NCBI RefSeq assembly: GCF_013358405.1
Contig: NZ_CP054836.1
Span: 2,418,001 to 2,482,000 of the forward strand
DNA length: 64,000 nucleotides
Reading direction: 5' to 3'
DNA from: Oricola thermophila
GTDB lineage: Bacteria > Pseudomonadota > Alphaproteobacteria > Rhizobiales > Rhizobiaceae
In this document: positions 1 to 9,519 of the stretch, piece after piece
Layout: each line of letters begins with the position of its first letter
Position numbering within the stretch: the stretch's first letter is position 1
Translations under genes and position numbers: made by a program
The notes under the pieces: generated by a model
What the model was told of the DNA's origin: nothing
Seen by the model: the letters and a program-made list of their open reading frames with translations, nothing else
Databases searched by the model: none

Positions 1-444
1 ATCGACGATGTCGACGATCTCCTCCGGGCTCATGTCGGCGACCAGCCGCCAGACCGGCTTGCCGGCCTGCTTGGAAAGAAGGTCCCAGACAGCGTTGACG
101 ACCGCGCCGGTGGCCAGGTGCATCGCGCCCTTGTCCGGTCCGATCCATCGCAGCTGGCTGTCCGATGTCACATGACGCCAGAAACGACCGGGATTTTCCG
201 CGATCCAGTCAAGATCGAGCCCCGCCACGAGATGGCGCATCGCCTCGATCGCCGCGACGCAGACCTCGTTTCCGCGCCCTATCGTGAAAGTCAGCCCGTG
301 CCCCTCCAGGCCGTCCTGGTCGGTTGCGAGCACGACATATGCCGCCGAATAGTCGGGGTCCGGATTCATCGCGTCTGAACCGTCGAGGTTCTGCGAGGTC
401 GGGAAACGGAGATCGAATGTCTTGAGGCCGGTAATCTTGGTCAC
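1..444 (-). CDS. fucD: L-fuconate dehydratase, N-terminal part (cut by window edge)
   Basis: The 148 visible codons give the N-terminal capping domain and the start of the barrel of an enolase-superfamily dehydratase. The stretch FDLRFPTS...DGSDAMNPDPDYSAAY and the later LEGHGLTFTIGRGNE are, from memory of the family, diagnostic for L-fuconate dehydratase, which converts L-fuconate to 2-keto-3-deoxy-L-fuconate. The catalytic barrel residues lie beyond the left edge and cannot be checked. Translation starts at a GTG at 444, preceded by an AGGGA-like ribosome site; no in-frame ATG is nearby. It is the last visible gene of the minus-strand sugar-acid operon, 22 bp after the SDR, which fits the next pathway step. 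L-galactonate or D-arabinonate are alternative substrates of this family. Confidence 0.88.
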   Translation of the reverse strand, partial: MTKITGLKTFDLRFPTSQNLDGSDAMNPDPDYSAAYVVLATDQDGLEGHGLTFTIGRGNEVCVAAIEAMRHLVAGLDLDWIAENPGRFWRHVTSDSQLRWIGPDKGAMHLATGAVVNAVWDLLSKQAGKPVWRLVADMSPEEIVDIVD

Positions 445-466
445 GGAATTGGTCCCTGGGTGGGTT

Positions 467-1201
467 TCAGATCGTCCAGCCGCCGTCGATGGCGTAGGCT
501 TGGCCGGTGGTATAGGTTGCGTTGGCGAGATGGACCGCGAGATCGGCGATCTCGTCGGGGGTGCCGATCCGGCCCATGGGCTGGCGGGCGATGAACGCGG
601 CGCGCGCCGCCTCGAAATCGCCCTGCGCGCGCATCCGGTCATGCAGCGACGGGCTTTCGACCGTGCCGGGACAGATGGCGTTGCAGCGGATACCCTGCCC
701 GACATAATCGGCGGCCACCGCCTTGGTCAGCCCGATCACCGCCGCCTTGGTCGTACCGTAGGCGAAGCGGTTCGGCACGCCCTTCATCGAGCTTGCCACC
801 GACGACATGTTGATGATCGCCCCGCTGCCACGCTCGAGCATGCCGGGCAGCACCGCCCGGATCGTCCGGATCATCGAACGGACATTCAGATCGACGGCAA
901 AATCGAAATCCTCGTCCTTCATCTCGAGGATCGATCCGGAGTGCACGAAGCCGGCACCGTTGAAAAGAACGTCAACCGGTCCGACTTCCGCGACCGCGTC
1001 GCGGACATCCGCGTCTTTCAGCACGTCGAGCCGGCGCGTTTCGATACCGCTTGCCTCCGCGAGTTCCGCGAGCGCCGTCTCGTTGATGTCGGTCGCGACC
1101 GTTCGCGCGCCGGCGGCGGCGAAAGCAAGCGCGGTCGCGCGGCCGATTCCTTGTCCGGCTGCCGTTACCAACACGGTCCTGCCCTTGACCCAGTCTGCCA
1201 T
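467..1201 (-). CDS. SDR dehydrogenase, likely 2-keto-3-deoxy-L-fuconate dehydrogenase
   Basis: This 244-residue classical short-chain dehydrogenase has the NAD-binding loop TAAGQGIG (13-20), a variant FNGAG loop near 80-84, catalytic serine in NMSSVASS (131-138) and the YxxxK pair Y148/K152. Its overall sequence, including LNVRSM and IRCNAICPGTVESPSL, closely resembles the DHRS6/BDH2-like branch that contains bacterial 2-keto-3-deoxy-L-fuconate dehydrogenases. The ATG at 1201 was chosen over an upstream in-frame start because GGAGAGAAC lies directly before it and the N-terminus then matches the family. Adjacent L-fuconate dehydratase would make its substrate, so dehydrogenation to the 2,4-diketo acid is the natural assignment; the exact sugar acid is inferred. 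Confidence 0.85.
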   Translation of the reverse strand: MADWVKGRTVLVTAAGQGIGRATALAFAAAGARTVATDINETALAELAEASGIETRRLDVLKDADVRDAVAEVGPVDVLFNGAGFVHSGSILEMKDEDFDFAVDLNVRSMIRTIRAVLPGMLERGSGAIINMSSVASSMKGVPNRFAYGTTKAAVIGLTKAVAADYVGQGIRCNAICPGTVESPSLHDRMRAQGDFEAARAAFIARQPMGRIGTPDEIADLAVHLANATYTTGQAYAIDGGWTI

Positions 1202-1220
1202 GTTCTCTCCGTTCGGCCCG

Positions 1221-1673
1221 TCAGGCGGGCTTCTTCCTGCGTTCGACGATGTAGATGTGATCCGCGACAAGAACGACCTCGTCGCGCTGGTTGAGCACTT
1301 CCGTGCGCTCCACGACCCGCCCGCAATCGGGACGCTTCGGGTCGTCTTCCTTCGAGATGATGGTCGCCCGGGTGCGGATGGTGTCCCCGATGAAGACCGG
1401 CCTGACGAAGCGCAGACGGTCGTAGCCGTAGGAAAAGGCGACCGGGTTGATGACGCTCGCCGTCAGTCCGACACCGATGGAAAAGACCATCGTGCCGTGG
1501 GCGATACGCTGGCCGAAGGGTTGCGTCTTCATGAACTCGGCGTCCATGTGGTGGGGGAAGAAATCGCCCGTGTGACCGGCATGAACCACGAAGTCCGTCT
1601 CCGTGATCGTGCGGCCCGACGTAACGCGCTCGGAGCCGATTTCGTATTCCTCGAAGTAGACGGCCTGTTCCAT
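1221..1673 (-). CDS. MaoC-like hotdog-fold dehydratase/hydratase
   Basis: A 150-residue single-hotdog protein with the MaoC core: a [17 protein letters not shown] segment (about 28-44) supplying the Asp/His dyad typical of R-hydratases, then [14 protein letters not shown] and [18 protein letters not shown]. Members of this family usually hydrate enoyl-CoA thioesters. It is the same length as, and very similar to, the MaoC gene at 24242-24694, indicating a paralogue. Here it sits between a Gfo/Idh oxidoreductase (2 bp gap) and the fuconate SDR, where no CoA chemistry is expected, so its role in a sugar-acid operon is unclear. ATG at 1673; the longer upstream frame is antisense-type noise within the neighbour. 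Confidence 0.85.
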   Translation of the reverse strand: MEQAVYFEEYEIGSERVTSGRTITETDFVVHAGHTGDFFPHHMDAEFMKTQPFGQRIAHGTMVFSIGVGLTASVINPVAFSYGYDRLRFVRPVFIGDTIRTRATIISKEDDPKRPDCGRVVERTEVLNQRDEVVLVADHIYIVERRKKPA

Positions 1674-1675
1674 CG

Positions 1676-2749
1676 TCAGGGCTTTCTCGCGAGCGGGGTC
1701 GCCGGGGATGCCGAAGAGGCATAGGCGGCCTCGACCAGAGCCATGGTGTTCCACGCGTCCTCCACCGAGCTCACCAGTTCGGCGTCCTCGCCGGAAACGA
1801 AGCGCTGCAGGTTGGCCATCCGGCCGACGAAGGCGTCCGGGAACCATGCACCCCTGAGCGGCACCGTCACCCAGTCGTCCCCTCCCTTCGGGAATATCTC
1901 CAGGATATCCGGCTCGCCGCGCGGATAATCGAGGTTGACGCCGAGCTGGAGGTAGGCCGCTCCCTCGGTGCCGCAGATCCGGAACTCGCAGGCCTGGTGC
2001 CTGCGGCCGAACTTGTGATCGTGATTGATGGAGAGTGCGCAACGCACCGTGTCGCCGTAGTCGAGGATGGCGCTGGTGCGGGTCTGCGCCATTTCATGGT
2101 TCGGATGCCCCAGCGATTTCGCGTGCACGCCCTCGGGATCGCCAAGTATTTCGCGGATCAGGTCGAGATAGTGGATCGAATGCATGGTGATCTCGATACG
2201 GGGGAGGCCCTTGAGAAAGGCCCACAATTCCCACGGCGTCGCCAGGGCCAGCCAGGCGTCGAAGTCGACGACATCGCCCAGCCAGCCCTTCGCGATGGCG
2301 TCCTTCACCGCCAGCATCATCGGCGCGAAGCGCAGCTGGAAATTGACCGCGGCCTTCAGGTGCCTCCCGCGACAGATCTCGAGGATCTCGGTCGCTGCGT
2401 CGAGGTCGCTGCCCATCGGCTTCTGGATCAGGGCTGCAGCGCCTTCCGGCAGCAGGCGCAGAATGTCGGCATGGACCTTCGGCGGCGTGGCAAGATCGAA
2501 GACGGCGCCGGGCACGGCGGCCGCTTCCTCCGCCGAGGAGAAGGCCTTCACGCCCCATTCGGAGGCCAGTTTCTCCGCCTTGGCCCTGTCCGGATCGTAG
2601 AGGCCGGCGACCGGTAATCCGGCCTTCCTGTAGGCCGGGAAGTGAGCGTCGCCGACGATCGAACCTGCGCCGAAGGTCACGATCGGGCGCGGGGCCGACG
2701 GAAGCGGCCATTCCTGGACAAGCGCGGCGGGATCGAAGCGCTCAGTCAT
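1676..2749 (-). CDS. Gfo/Idh/MocA-family NAD(P)-dependent oxidoreductase
   Basis: A 357-residue two-domain oxidoreductase. The N-terminal Rossmann part shows a variant nucleotide loop [15 protein letters not shown] (about 26-40) and the family motif QKPMGSD (about 110-116, normally EKP). The C-terminal part carries [13 protein letters not shown] with the histidine pair typical of the substrate site. The gene overlaps the mutarotase upstream by 8 bp and lies 2 bp before the MaoC gene, so it is translationally coupled. Given the mutarotase and the lactonase at 9520, oxidation of an aldose at C1 to the lactone is the likely job; this is inference, as family members also oxidise inositols and other sugars. 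Confidence 0.85.
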   Translation of the reverse strand: MTERFDPAALVQEWPLPSAPRPIVTFGAGSIVGDAHFPAYRKAGLPVAGLYDPDRAKAEKLASEWGVKAFSSAEEAAAVPGAVFDLATPPKVHADILRLLPEGAAALIQKPMGSDLDAATEILEICRGRHLKAAVNFQLRFAPMMLAVKDAIAKGWLGDVVDFDAWLALATPWELWAFLKGLPRIEITMHSIHYLDLIREILGDPEGVHAKSLGHPNHEMAQTRTSAILDYGDTVRCALSINHDHKFGRRHQACEFRICGTEGAAYLQLGVNLDYPRGEPDILEIFPKGGDDWVTVPLRGAWFPDAFVGRMANLQRFVSGEDAELVSSVEDAWNTMALVEAAYASSASPATPLARKP

Positions 2750-3071
2750 GGTGGAATACCTCCTCCATCATGGCCCACCATTCCCCTTCGCCACGGGTCT
2801 CGAAGGGCTCCTGGCAGGGCATGCAGACATCCCACCATTCCTGCGTCTTCGGGTCGGCGGCCATCTTCGCCGCGTCGGCCGCGAAATCGGTACCGTGATA
2901 CTCCCAGTAGCCGAACAGCAGGTTCTCCGGTTCCTTCAGGAAGATCGAATAGTTGCGGATGTTGCACTTGGAGATCATGTCGAGAACCTCCGGCCAGACT
3001 GCCGCGTGCAGGCGCTTGTACTCGGCAACCTTTTCCGGTTTCAGGCCGATCACCATTCCCATTCGCTGCAT
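2742..3071 (-). CDS. L-rhamnose/L-fucose mutarotase family protein
   Basis: A 109-residue protein of the RhaM/YiiL type (dimeric alpha/beta barrel). Recognisable parts are GLKPEKVAEYKRLHAAVWPEV (about 9-29), NYSIFL and LFGYWEYHG (about 52-60), then the conserved WWDVCMP stretch. Family members interconvert alpha and beta pyranose anomers of 6-deoxysugars so the dehydrogenase receives its preferred anomer. Its 3' end overlaps the Gfo/Idh gene by 8 bp and it follows the MR/MLE gene with a 3 bp gap. Fucose versus rhamnose cannot be separated from sequence; L-fuconate dehydratase in the operon favours fucose or an L-galacto sugar. Confidence 0.85.
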   Translation of the reverse strand: MQRMGMVIGLKPEKVAEYKRLHAAVWPEVLDMISKCNIRNYSIFLKEPENLLFGYWEYHGTDFAADAAKMAADPKTQEWWDVCMPCQEPFETRGEGEWWAMMEEVFHHD

Positions 3072-3074
3072 GGC

Positions 3075-4196
3075 TCAGTCCCCCCTTTCCGTGACCGTCG
3101 CGGTGAATTCCGGAATGCTCATGCCGAGCACGGCATCCCAGTCCCAGTCGATACCGATGCCCGGCTCGGCCGGCGCCAGCGCGTGGCCATCCTCGATCGT
3201 CATTCGGCTTCCGGTCAGTTCATCCAGTTGCGGGATGTACTCGACATATTTTCCGTTCGGCACGGCGCATGTCAGGCTGACATGCAGTTCCATCAGGAAA
3301 TGCGGACAGACCGGGATGTCGAACGCTTCCGCCGCATGGGCCACCTTCAGCCAGGGCGTGATGCCGCCGATGCGCCCGACATCGACCTGCACGATCGAAC
3401 AGGCGCCCTTTTGCATGTATTCCCGGAAATGGCGGATGGAGTAGAGCGACTCGCCGATTGCCACCGGCGTCGCCGTCGATGATGACAGGCGGACATGACC
3501 GTCGATGTCATCGGCCGGCAGCGGCTCCTCGATCCAGGCGAGATCGAGTTCGCGGAGCCTTTCGGCGCGCCGGATGGCCTCGTCGACCGCGAAACCCTGA
3601 TTGCAGTCCGTCATGATCTCGTAGCCGTCGCCAACGGCCGCGCGTACTGCCGCCAGTCGCTCGAAATCCTCCGCGCCGTGCGGCTTGCCGATCTTCACTT
3701 TCGAACCGTTGAACCCCTTGGACTGCGCCTCGAGGGCGTCGTCGACCAGGGCCTGCGTATCGATATGAAGCCAGCCTCCCTCGGTCGTGTACAGCGGGCA
3801 GCGGTCCTTCGCGCCGCCGGCGAGCTTCCAGAGGGGCAGTCCCTGCTTGCGTGCGCGCAGATCCCAAAGCGCGGTGTCGACTGCCGCCAGCGCAATGGAG
3901 GTGATGGCGCCGATCGTGGTGGCATGGGTCGCGAATTCCAGTTCGTGCCAGATCGCCTCGATCATGTCCGCATCGCGCCCGATGAGCCGCGGTGCCAGGT
4001 GATCGGCCAACAGCCGCATGACCGACGAGCCCCCGGTTCCGATCGTGTAGCTGTAGCCTGTTCCGGTCGCACCGTCGGAATCGGTGATCGTCACGATCGG
4101 CGTTTCCTGGCTGACGAAACTCTGGATCGCATCGGTGCGCTTCACCTTCGGAACCAGGTCCACCATGCGCAGTTCTATCTTCTCGATTCGGGCCAT
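3075..4196 (-). CDS. Mandelate racemase/muconate lactonizing enzyme family, probable acid-sugar dehydratase
   Basis: A 373-residue enolase-superfamily protein. Expected catalytic elements are visible: KVK (K166 and K168 on strand 2), metal ligands D197 in MTDCNQ, a glutamate in WIEEPL (about 223) and E249 in IGES, then the general base pair D272 (VDVGRIGG) and H299 (CPHF). That set matches the mandelate-racemase subgroup, which includes many acid-sugar dehydratases. It is a second enolase-type enzyme besides L-fuconate dehydratase in the same operon, suggesting two related sugar acids are processed or that it acts as a racemase feeding the pathway. Substrate unknown. It follows the ATPase gene by 4 bp. 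Confidence 0.82.
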   Translation of the reverse strand: MARIEKIELRMVDLVPKVKRTDAIQSFVSQETPIVTITDSDGATGTGYSYTIGTGGSSVMRLLADHLAPRLIGRDADMIEAIWHELEFATHATTIGAITSIALAAVDTALWDLRARKQGLPLWKLAGGAKDRCPLYTTEGGWLHIDTQALVDDALEAQSKGFNGSKVKIGKPHGAEDFERLAAVRAAVGDGYEIMTDCNQGFAVDEAIRRAERLRELDLAWIEEPLPADDIDGHVRLSSSTATPVAIGESLYSIRHFREYMQKGACSIVQVDVGRIGGITPWLKVAHAAEAFDIPVCPHFLMELHVSLTCAVPNGKYVEYIPQLDELTGSRMTIEDGHALAPAEPGIGIDWDWDAVLGMSIPEFTATVTERGD

Positions 4197-4200
4197 GGTG

Positions 4201-5298
<1,098 letters not shown>

Positions 5299-5300
5299 TT

Positions 5301-6167
5301 CTATCCCTTCACCGCGCCGGACGTGAGACCGGAGACCAGGTGTTTCTGAACGATGAATGTGAGCGTGAGCGCCGGGATGATCATCACCACGGCAAGGGCG
5401 CACATGCCGCGCCAGTCGATGGTGAACTCGGCCGTGTAGTCGAGAAGGCCGACCGGCAGCGTCTTCGAATTGGTGGATCGCGTCAGCTGGGAGGCGAGCG
5501 CGAACTCGTTCCACGAGATCAGGAAGGCGAAGATGCCCGCCGATGCTATGCCCGGCCGGGCCAGCGGGAACTCGACCTGCCAGAAGGCCTGCCAGCGGGT
5601 GCATCCGTCGATCTGTGCCGCCTCTGCCAGATCGCGCGGCACCTGCCGGAAGAAGCCGTCGATCAACCAGATCGTGAAGGGCACGTTGAGCGCCACATAG
5701 GCGAGGATGAGCCCGAAATGGGTGTCGATGATGCCGAGCCGCGCATAGACGAAGAACAGCGGCAGCGACAGCGCGATGCCGGGAACCGTCCGCGTCAGCA
5801 TGAAGCCGAGAAAGATGGCGGACTTGCCCCTGAACCGGTAGCGGGCGAAGGCGTAGCCACCGGCCAGCCCGACCGCCAGCGCGATCACCGTGGACGTGAC
5901 CGAGATGATGAGCGAGTTGCGGAAATACTCCAGGACCGGAATGCCCCCCTGCCCGACGCCGGAGAACATGTTCACATAGGCCTCGAGCGACACCTCGTTC
6001 GGTATCCAGACCGGCGGCTTGGCCATGATCTCGACGGTCGGCCGGAGCGAGGACAGCACGACCCAGAGCCCCGGCAGGCAGATGATCGCCATGGCCAGGA
6101 ACAGACCGACCGCGTGCCCGATCCGGAGCACTCCGCGCTTGATACGATTTACGGCATTCTCGTCCAT
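5301..6167 (-). CDS. ABC sugar permease, MalG type
   Basis: A 288-residue inner-membrane permease with six predicted hydrophobic segments, the first near residues 18-40. The cytoplasmic coupling motif AEAAQIDGCTRWQAFWQVEFP (split reading: EAA loop then G) identifies the MalG subfamily. The ATG at 6167 is preferred over two in-frame GTG codons because GGAG lies 8 nt before it. The preceding permease gene ends at 6170, leaving 2 bp between them. It pairs with the MalF-type permease to form the channel for the substrate bound by the 7184-8500 binding protein. Confidence 0.9.
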   Translation of the reverse strand: MDENAVNRIKRGVLRIGHAVGLFLAMAIICLPGLWVVLSSLRPTVEIMAKPPVWIPNEVSLEAYVNMFSGVGQGGIPVLEYFRNSLIISVTSTVIALAVGLAGGYAFARYRFRGKSAIFLGFMLTRTVPGIALSLPLFFVYARLGIIDTHFGLILAYVALNVPFTIWLIDGFFRQVPRDLAEAAQIDGCTRWQAFWQVEFPLARPGIASAGIFAFLISWNEFALASQLTRSTNSKTLPVGLLDYTAEFTIDWRGMCALAVVMIIPALTLTFIVQKHLVSGLTSGAVKG

Positions 6168-6169
6168 CG

Positions 6170-7066
6170 TCACCACTCCGCGCCGATCTGCTGGCGTGCC
6201 TTCGCGAGTTGCCGGAAGAACATCGCCGTGAACAGGATGGAGAGCAGGATCGCGATGTAGGACATGGCGTTGGCCAGCCCCATGCGCGCATCCGAATAGG
6301 CGGTCCGGGCGATCAGGGTCCAGAGGATCTCGGTACGACCGGCCGGCCCGCCGTCGGTCATGATTTTCACGATGTCATATGCCCGGGCGATGTCGAGGGA
6401 ACGGATGGTCATCGCGATGAAGGCGAACGGCATGACGAAGGGCCATGTCACGTAGCGGAAACTCTGCCAGGGCGTGCATCCATCCACCTTGGCCGCTTCC
6501 AGCGGTTCCTTCGGCATCGCCATCAGGCCCGCCAGGATGAAGATCGCGAACACCGCGGTCGAGGACCATATCTCGGCAATCAGGATCGAGATGAACGCGA
6601 GATGGCCGTCGATCAGCCACGGAATGGCGCGGTCGGTCAGACCGAGCGCCTGCAAGGCGTTGTTCACGACGCCGATATTGTCGTTGAACATGAACTTGAA
6701 CTGGAAACCGACCAGCACCGGCGAGAACATCATCGGAAACATCATGATCGTGCGCAGTATGCGCTGTCCGCGCGTCGCCTTTTCGACCAGCATGGCGAGG
6801 CCGAGGCCGAGGATCATTTCCAGGTTGAGCGCGAATGTGAGCAGCAGGACGGTCCGCCCGAAGGCGATCCAGAAATCGCGGTCCGCCAGGAGGCGCTCGT
6901 AATTGCGGAAACCGATGAAGGTATAGATGGATTCCGGACGCGTAAGCCGGAAAGGCGTAAAGCTCGAATAGAGCGACAGGAGCAGCGGGACCACGACCAC
7001 CGCGGCCAGCACGATGAAGGCCGGCAACAGCAGCAGCACGTGCGGAGCGGGCTTCCACCCTTTCAT
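6170..7066 (-). CDS. ABC sugar permease, MalF type
   Basis: A 298-residue permease beginning with a cytoplasmic stub and a strong first hydrophobic segment (about 9-32), then a periplasmic loop and five further segments. The EAA coupling loop appears as LEAAKVDGCTPWQSF around residue 190. This is the usual MalF/UgpA partner of the MalG-type gene directly downstream. The gene starts 117 bp after the binding-protein gene, and a hairpin with a T-run sits in that gap (7141-7168), so permease expression is probably lower than that of the binding protein. Confidence 0.9.
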   Translation of the reverse strand: MKGWKPAPHVLLLLPAFIVLAAVVVVPLLLSLYSSFTPFRLTRPESIYTFIGFRNYERLLADRDFWIAFGRTVLLLTFALNLEMILGLGLAMLVEKATRGQRILRTIMMFPMMFSPVLVGFQFKFMFNDNIGVVNNALQALGLTDRAIPWLIDGHLAFISILIAEIWSSTAVFAIFILAGLMAMPKEPLEAAKVDGCTPWQSFRYVTWPFVMPFAFIAMTIRSLDIARAYDIVKIMTDGGPAGRTEILWTLIARTAYSDARMGLANAMSYIAILLSILFTAMFFRQLAKARQQIGAEW

Positions 7067-7140
7067 GGCGTCCTCTCGAAAGTTTCAACTGGGATGCGGA
7101 GCGTCTGCGATCGGACCGGCAACCTCGCGGCCCGGCCGGG

Positions 7141-7168
7141 AAAAAGGGGCACGGCACCGCCGCGCCCC
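7141..7168 (-). terminator. Hairpin with T-run between binding-protein and permease genes
   Basis: Read on the minus strand, GGGGCGCGGC and GCCGTGCCCC form a 10 bp stem (one G-U pair) around a GGT loop and are followed by five T. It has the form of an intrinsic terminator but lies inside the operon, so partial termination or mRNA 3' stabilisation after the binding-protein gene is likely. Confidence 0.7.
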
Positions 7169-7183
7169 CCTTCGGGAGGAACC

Positions 7184-8500
7184 CTAGAGCTCTCCGGCAT
7201 CCTCCAGGATCGCGGTTGCCTCGGCTGCCGCGTCGTCAAGCGCCTCCTGGGCAGTCTTGTCGCCGAGAATGGCGGCCTGCAGCTCCGGATAGACCGCGTT
7301 GGATATCTCGATCCAGGACGGCGATTGCGGAACCGGATAGGCGCCAGCCGCGGCTTCCTGGAAGGCCGCGAGGACCTCCTGGCGATAGGGATCACCCGCC
7401 GCCTGCTCGATGACCCAGTCCCAGACGGCGTCGCGCGTGGGCAACGGGCCGGCCGAGGCCTCGAGCTTCTGGCTGTCCTCGTTGGTCAGGAACCAGACGA
7501 GCGAGGCGGCAGCTTCCTTGTTGTCACAGTTCTCCGTGACGGAGAAACCGTGATGGCCCGACCAGCCGGTACGTGCGCCCGAAGACCCCTTCGGCGGCGC
7601 GACGACGCCGACATTGCCGGCGACCTTCGACGAGGCGGGATCGTTGAAGAAGCCCGCCCAGCCCGGCCAGTCCAGGTTGAGCGCAACCGTGCCGGAAGCG
7701 AAGCCCTGGCCGAGATCGTCCCACAGATAGTTGGTGGTGCCGGCAGGCACGGCCTTGGCCTGGTAGAGATCGACAAACCAGTTGAGCGCCCGGACGCCGG
7801 CTTCCGAGTTGAATGCCGGACGGCCGTCGGCATCGAGATACTCGCCACCCTCGGCGCGCAGCATCTCGTAGAACCGGCCGTTGATCGCCTCTTCCTTGCC
7901 CGCATACTGCGTGCCGTAGAAATCCGGCGGGTTGGCGAAGAACTTGGCCTGGTCGCTTACCTGCTCCCAGGTTTCCGGCGGCGCAAGGTCGTAACCGTAC
8001 TGCTCCTTGAACCTCGCCTTGTTGTCCTCGTCCTCATACAGGCTCTTCTGGTAGTAGAGCGCCGATACATCGAACTGGGCGCGCGGCAGCATGACGAGCT
8101 TGCCGCCGAGCGTCGAGGCCGCGATGTTGGCGTCGACATAGGCGTCGATCTCCTCCTGCGGCAGGAGAGCCGCGAGATCGGCATATATGCCGGGATACTG
8201 GGGCGCGAACGAGGAATGGTTCGAACCCACGCACCAGTCGATCGCACCGACCGCGATGTCCGACTTGATTTCCTTGTCGAGGTCGAAATGGTTCTTCTTG
8301 GATATGACGTTGACCTTGGCGCCGGTCGCGGCCTCCCATTCCGCAATGCGCGCATAGAGCCGCTCGTACTGCTGTCCGCCAATCAGCTTGGCCTCGATCG
8401 TGACGCCTTCGAATTTGCCAGGCAATTCCTGCGCCAACGCGAAACCGCCGGCATGCAATGCGAGGACACCGGCGGAAACGCCGGCCAGTAGCTTTTTCAT
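7184..8500 (-). CDS. ABC transporter extracellular sugar-binding protein, family 1
   Basis: A 438-residue periplasmic binding protein. The start at 8500 follows GGGAGGAGGCTC and gives a clear signal peptide: KK, a hydrophobic core to about residue 20, and a cut after FALA before QELPGK. The mature part has the layout of carbohydrate-binding proteins (YERLYARIAEWEAATGAKVNV near the N-terminus, later GVRALNWFVDLY and LNLDWPGWAGFF). A family-1 binding protein feeding MalF/MalG/UgpC partners imports mono- or oligosaccharides; the operon suggests L-fucose or a related sugar. It is the promoter-proximal gene, divergent from an IclR regulator 167 bp away. Confidence 0.92.
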   Translation of the reverse strand: MKKLLAGVSAGVLALHAGGFALAQELPGKFEGVTIEAKLIGGQQYERLYARIAEWEAATGAKVNVISKKNHFDLDKEIKSDIAVGAIDWCVGSNHSSFAPQYPGIYADLAALLPQEEIDAYVDANIAASTLGGKLVMLPRAQFDVSALYYQKSLYEDEDNKARFKEQYGYDLAPPETWEQVSDQAKFFANPPDFYGTQYAGKEEAINGRFYEMLRAEGGEYLDADGRPAFNSEAGVRALNWFVDLYQAKAVPAGTTNYLWDDLGQGFASGTVALNLDWPGWAGFFNDPASSKVAGNVGVVAPPKGSSGARTGWSGHHGFSVTENCDNKEAAASLVWFLTNEDSQKLEASAGPLPTRDAVWDWVIEQAAGDPYRQEVLAAFQEAAAGAYPVPQSPSWIEISNAVYPELQAAILGDKTAQEALDDAAAEATAILEDAGEL

Positions 8501-8529
8501 GAGCCTCCTCCCGAGACATTGAATCGTTG

Positions 8530-8544
8530 TGGGTACGATACCCA
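8530..8544. promoter_or_regulatory. Candidate IclR-type operator
   Basis: TGGGTACGATACCCA is a palindrome with 6 bp arms around a 3 bp centre. It lies 30 bp upstream of the sugar-binding-protein start, in the region shared with the divergent IclR gene. The size and TGG...CCA ends resemble the classical 15 bp IclR operator. Binding is inferred. Confidence 0.55.
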
Positions 8545-8667
8545 AACCCTCACGGATGAGTGGTTCATTCATATGCAAACATCTTCTTTATTGGCGGTCA
8601 AGGCTTAATTTCGTTGTTATCCGACCGGTTCCTGCGTATATGAAGCCCGGAATTCACGGAGAAAACC

Positions 8668-9447
8668 ATGACGCAGGAAGACGATCGCTACCGGGCGCCG
8701 GCCCTCGACAAGGGTCTCGACATCCTGGAGCTCCTCGCACAGATCGACGGAGGCCTGACGCAAGCCGAGATCGCGAAGCGCCTGGGACGCAGCCCCAACG
8801 AGTTCTACCGGATGCTGGATCGTCTCGTGCGACGCGGCTACGTGTCCCGCATCGATGGCGACCGGTACTCGCTCACCCTGAAACTGTTCGGCCTGGCGCA
8901 GTCGCACGCGCCGGTTCGGCGGCTTGTATCCTTCGCGACGCCGCTTATGCGCGAACTCGCCGAGGAAACCCGGCAGGCAAACCAGCTCGCGGTCTTCGAC
9001 CGCGGGTCCGTCGTCGTGGTCGCCCAGCAGGAAGCACCGGGATACTGGGGAATCTCCATCCGCGTCGGGTCCCACATCAGCCTTTACGACACCGGATCCG
9101 GTCACGTGCTCCTCGCATTCCGGTCCGAGGAAGAACGGCAGATGATGATCAACGAGCACTCCCGCAGCAACGAGCAACCGGCACTGTCGAAGGAATTCTT
9201 CGATCGCCTGAACCAGATCCGCGAGCGCGGCTACGAGATGATGCCAAGTGCGCAGACCGCCGGAGTGTACAACCTTTCCGCTCCCGTTCTCGCACCCGAC
9301 GGCCGGGCCATCGCCGCGCTCACCGTCCCCTACATCACCCTCGTAAACAGCTCGGAGGCGCCCGACATCACCCAGACACTGGACATGCTTTCCAACACCG
9401 CCCGGCAGCTATCGAAGCTGGCGGGAACGGAACGCAAGGACGATTGA
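8668..9447 (+). CDS. IclR-family transcriptional regulator
   Basis: A 259-residue regulator with an N-terminal winged helix (ALDKGLDILELLAQ, then LTQAEIAKRLGRSPNEFYRML at about 33-52) and a C-terminal IclR effector domain (GSHISLYDTGSGHVLLAF; VYNLSAPVLAPDGRAIAALTV). It is divergent from the sugar-uptake operon and upstream of a lactonase gene, so it most likely controls both in response to the sugar or sugar acid. Two other IclR genes in the window (19359, 23226) share this layout. Effector unknown. Confidence 0.92.
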   Translation: MTQEDDRYRAPALDKGLDILELLAQIDGGLTQAEIAKRLGRSPNEFYRMLDRLVRRGYVSRIDGDRYSLTLKLFGLAQSHAPVRRLVSFATPLMRELAEETRQANQLAVFDRGSVVVVAQQEAPGYWGISIRVGSHISLYDTGSGHVLLAFRSEEERQMMINEHSRSNEQPALSKEFFDRLNQIRERGYEMMPSAQTAGVYNLSAPVLAPDGRAIAALTVPYITLVNSSEAPDITQTLDMLSNTARQLSKLAGTERKDD

Positions 9448-9519
9448 ATAATTCTTATTTGAATATCTTATTTTCATGTGAGAGCATACGGTCGATCGAA
9501 CCCGGTGGGAGGACAAACG

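Noticed and set aside
422..1294. A 290-codon plus-strand frame over the SDR gene
   Set aside because: The minus-strand SDR has complete catalytic motifs; the plus-strand translation has none.
6209..8491. A 760-codon open frame on the plus strand opposite the sugar ABC operon
   Set aside because: It is antisense to three well-supported genes (permease and binding protein), has low-complexity Arg/Asp/Gly-rich composition and no family resemblance; such frames are common in high-G+C DNA.
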